Below, piece by piece: positions 61,432-64,000 of a stretch of DNA of 64,000 nucleotides (position 1 is its first letter; every line of letters starts with the position of its first letter). The DNA comes from Rhipicephalus microplus (Eukaryota; Arthropoda; Arachnida; Ixodida; Ixodidae): NCBI RefSeq assembly GCF_043290135.1, contig NC_134702.1, forward strand, positions 87,134,817-87,198,816, written 5' to 3'. Position numbers and translations under genes: made by a program. The notes under the pieces are model-generated. The model saw only the letters and a list, made by a program, of their open reading frames with translations. It ran no database searches and was not told the DNA's origin.

Positions 61432-64000
61432 CGGGCGCAGTTCCGGAGGCAAGAACTGTTGTGGCAGCGAAAATTTCAAGACCTAACTGCTGTCCCCCGA
61501 ACGAAATCGAACTCTATATTGATGGCATTAAGGTGCACGGACTTGTTGACACTGGAGCTGCCGTATCTGTAATTAGCGAAAAACTGTGCCGAAACTTGAA
61601 GAAAGTGACCACGCAACTTAACGACCTATCTTTGCAGACAGCTACGTCCCATCATATTCAGCCTTCAGCTTTGTGCACTGCACGAGTCGTCATTCAAGGT
61701 GTGATGTACGTCGTCTCATTTGTAGTTTTATTCCGTTCTTCGCATGACGTTATCCTTGGATGCGGTTTTCTTTCGTCAAATTCTGCTTTGGTCGACTGTG
61801 CTCGTTCCGAACTCGCATTATCTGTGCCGTGCTATGACCCCGACGATGGCGCTTCGTGTAGAGTGTTTGCTGCTTCTGACGTTGACATTGCACCTTTCTC
61901 AGCTGCTGTTGTCTCGGTGTCGTGTGCCTCCCCCCCAAAATCGCCTGTGTTGTTTATGCCATCGGTCCCGTCTGCGTGCCGTCGAAATATCATGCTTCCG
62001 TTTGCTGTCGTCGTTTTTTGCAACGCTCACGCTGCCATTTATGTGTGCGATCCCTCGGACAGCCCGTCATCCCTACTACGTGGAGAATGCCTGGGAAGCT
62101 ACGAACTTTACGAGTGCATTCTTCCGGCTACTATACCCGATTCTACGGTTTCGCTCCCAATTTGTGCTGTCACCTCTACCAACACGCCTAATGATGTTCT
62201 CGACATATTCTCGGATGCCATCGACTCTGAGCTCGCACCAACTCAGCGCGAAGAGATTATAAATCTTCTTCTCCGCTTTCGCTCTTCATTCAATCGTGAC
62301 CAGTCAGGCTTAGGCCGAACCTCTGCGGTCGTTCACCGTATTGACACTGGTCAAAAAGCCCCGCTAAGACAGCGTCCGTACCGTGTGTGATCTGCTGAAC
62401 GTCATGTCATCAACGAACAAGTGGACGGCATGTTGAAACGTGGCATCATCGAGCCCTCAAACAGTCCCTGGGCTTCACCGGTTGTTCTCGTCAAGAAAAA
62501 AGACGGATCCATCCGGTTCTGCGTTGACTACCACCGACTCAACATGATAACGCGCAAAGACGTATACCCTCTGCCGCTCATCGATGATGCTCTGGACTGT
62601 CTACAAGGTGCAGAGTTCTTTTCTTCGTTATATTTACGCTCCGGCTACTGGCAGGTGCCCATGGCAGAGGGTGACCACCCGAAGACAGCCTTTGTAACAC
62701 CAAATGGACTATATGAATTCACCGTTATGCCCTTTGGCCTCTGCAATGCGCCTGCCACTTTCGAAAGGATTATGGATACCATTTTGCGAGGTCTGAAATA
62801 GAAAACGTGCCTCTGTTATTTGGACGACATTGTGGTATTTTCAAGCGACTTTGCGACCCACCTCAGCCGCCTCGAGCAAGTTCTTACGTGCCTTTCCACG
62901 GCAAGACTTCAACTTAACTTGAAGAAATGCCACTACGGCGCTCGCAAGCTTGTAATTCTCGGCCATGTAGTTTCTAAGGACGGCATTCTCCCGGACCCTA
63001 CGAAACTTAATGCAGTCGCGGCGTTCCCAAAGCCAACCACCATCAAAGAGCTTCGAAGCTTCATCGGCCTATGTTCTTACTTCCGGCGCTACGTCCGCAA
63101 TTTCGCCTCCATTATCGCCCCCTTGACCAATCTTCTTGCCGGAAGTTCTGATTTTTCAGCGTGGTCGCAGGCGTGTGATGATGCATTTCAGGAACTCCGA
63201 CGGCTCCTCACCACGCCTCCCATACTCCGACATTTTGATCCGTCTGCTCCAACGGAGCTTCATACAGACGCTAGTGGTGTCGGGCTAGGGGCCATACTGG
63301 CCAACGCAAGGATGGCTTTGATGTGTACGTCGTTGCCTATGCCAGCCGCACCCTCAGTAAAGCCGAGAAGAATTACAGTGTAACTGAAAAGGAGTGCCTT
63401 GCCATTGTTTGGGCAATCGGAAAATTTCGGCCTTATTTATATGGACGTCCGTTTGATATTGTACCAGACCACCATGCGCTTTGCTGGTTATCTTCACTAA
63501 AATATCCTAATGGTCGGCTCGCTCGTTGGGCATTGCGGTTACAGGAGTTCGATACCCGTGTTGTCAACCGTTCTGGCCGTAAGCATTCCGACGCAGATGC
63601 CCTGTCACGTTCGCCATTGGCTTCAGAGCCTGTCGGCTCGCATATCTCCACCAGTGCTGCCTTGGCCATCAGCATTTCGGACATGCCTTCCGAGCAACGC
63701 AAAGATGCTTGGATTTCTTCTCTTTTGGACTTGCTCTCAAACCGGACGCCCGCTCCAGTTTTCAGGACGCTTCGCCGTCAAGCAGAACACTTCGCTATTC
63801 GGGATAACCTGCTTTACCGCCGAAACTACAGTTCGATGGGTCGTAAGTGGTTGCTCGTCATTCCCCGACATCTGCGTTCTGACATCTGTGCCACGTTCCA
63901 CGATGATCCGCAATGTGGCCATGCTGGTGTTTTAAAAACATACACTCGCTTGCAGCTGCGGAAATACTGGTGCGGTATGTACCGTTTCATTCGCCGTTAC
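61335..64000 (+). pseudogene. Gypsy pol: protease, RT, RNase H, integrase (two stops, one frameshift, partial)
   Basis: Overlaps gag in the -1 frame (61335-61431), as for Gag-Pol made by frameshifting. Protease VHGLVDTGAAVSVIS (about 61530-61575). TGA at 62388 before RT. RT from 62421: [49 protein letters not shown] (intact), [13 protein letters not shown]. The motif-A box reads [10 protein letters not shown] where the family has SLDLRSGYW, so a catalytic Asp is Tyr. TAG at 62799 between fingers/palm and YLDD. RNase [16 protein letters not shown], a one-base loss near 63300, then [16 protein letters not shown] and [14 protein letters not shown]. The integrase zinc region starts near 63780 ([18 protein letters not shown]) and the window ends inside it. 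Confidence 0.92.

Larger units (their letters stand above)
59897..64000 (+). mobile_element. Ty3/gypsy LTR retrotransposon, 5' part (runs off the window)
   Basis: 5' LTR 59897-60041, primer site 60044-60059, gag 60115-61431, pol from about 61335 past the window end. Same order as the older minus-strand gypsy copy, but a different subfamily by sequence. It carries few lesions, so it is much younger than the copy at 2371-22380. Confidence 0.93.

Overview
The window is arthropod nuclear DNA, most likely from a hard tick (Ixodidae). The main clue is a pair of tRNA-derived repeats (53801-54027, 55201-55441) that I recognise as the ixodid SINE Ruka. The abundance of tick-type Ty3/gypsy, I-like, CR1-like and RTE elements and long AT and GATA microsatellites fits. 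I found no host protein-coding gene that I can defend. The window is a graveyard of mobile elements, most of them broken.

The left third is one nested structure. A minus-strand Ty3/gypsy retrotransposon spans about 2371-22380, with matching LTR remnants at both ends. It was split by two later insertions. The first is a 9.5-kb DNA transposon (3131-12654) with short inverted ends, a TCTG target duplication and a decayed, intron-containing PIF/Harbinger transposase. The second is a 6.0-kb I-like LINE (15409-21426) with a 13-bp target duplication. That LINE has an intact ORF1 and a dead ORF2, and its reverse transcriptase is split by a 674-bp GC-rich insert (17601-18274) carrying a TATA box, an initiator, a 46-codon ORF and splice-donor-like sites.

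The middle holds a 5'-truncated CR1-group LINE with a long open frame (23341-26097). After it come a tRNA-like repeat with a 72-bp-arm palindrome (29625-30359), a short Penelope-type fragment resembling a hammerhead ribozyme (30411-30483), a MITE next to a Ruka fragment (about 35964-36284), and an RTE LINE with a 5' inversion of the twin-priming type, whose 3' tail runs into GATA repeats (41993-44067). Three elements share GGGCGAAGC/GCTTCGCCC ends and a CCGT-rich core (34194-34704, 48840-50082, 50266-51456). One of them holds a decayed DDE transposase and another a 3 x 236-bp tandem repeat.

The right end has LINE 3' fragments, two Ruka copies and a 3.8-kb array of eight nearly identical 456-bp units (56043-59832). 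Each unit carries a tRNA-like cloverleaf. A second Ty3/gypsy element then starts at 59897 (5' LTR, primer site, gag, protease, RT, RNase H, integrase) and runs off the window. It has a frameshift in gag, and in pol two stops, one frameshift and a lost RT catalytic aspartate.

The parts do not work together as a pathway. What links them is the insertion history: the gypsy copy at 2371-22380 is oldest, the Harbinger-like and I-like elements are younger, and the 674-bp insert and the 456-bp array look youngest.
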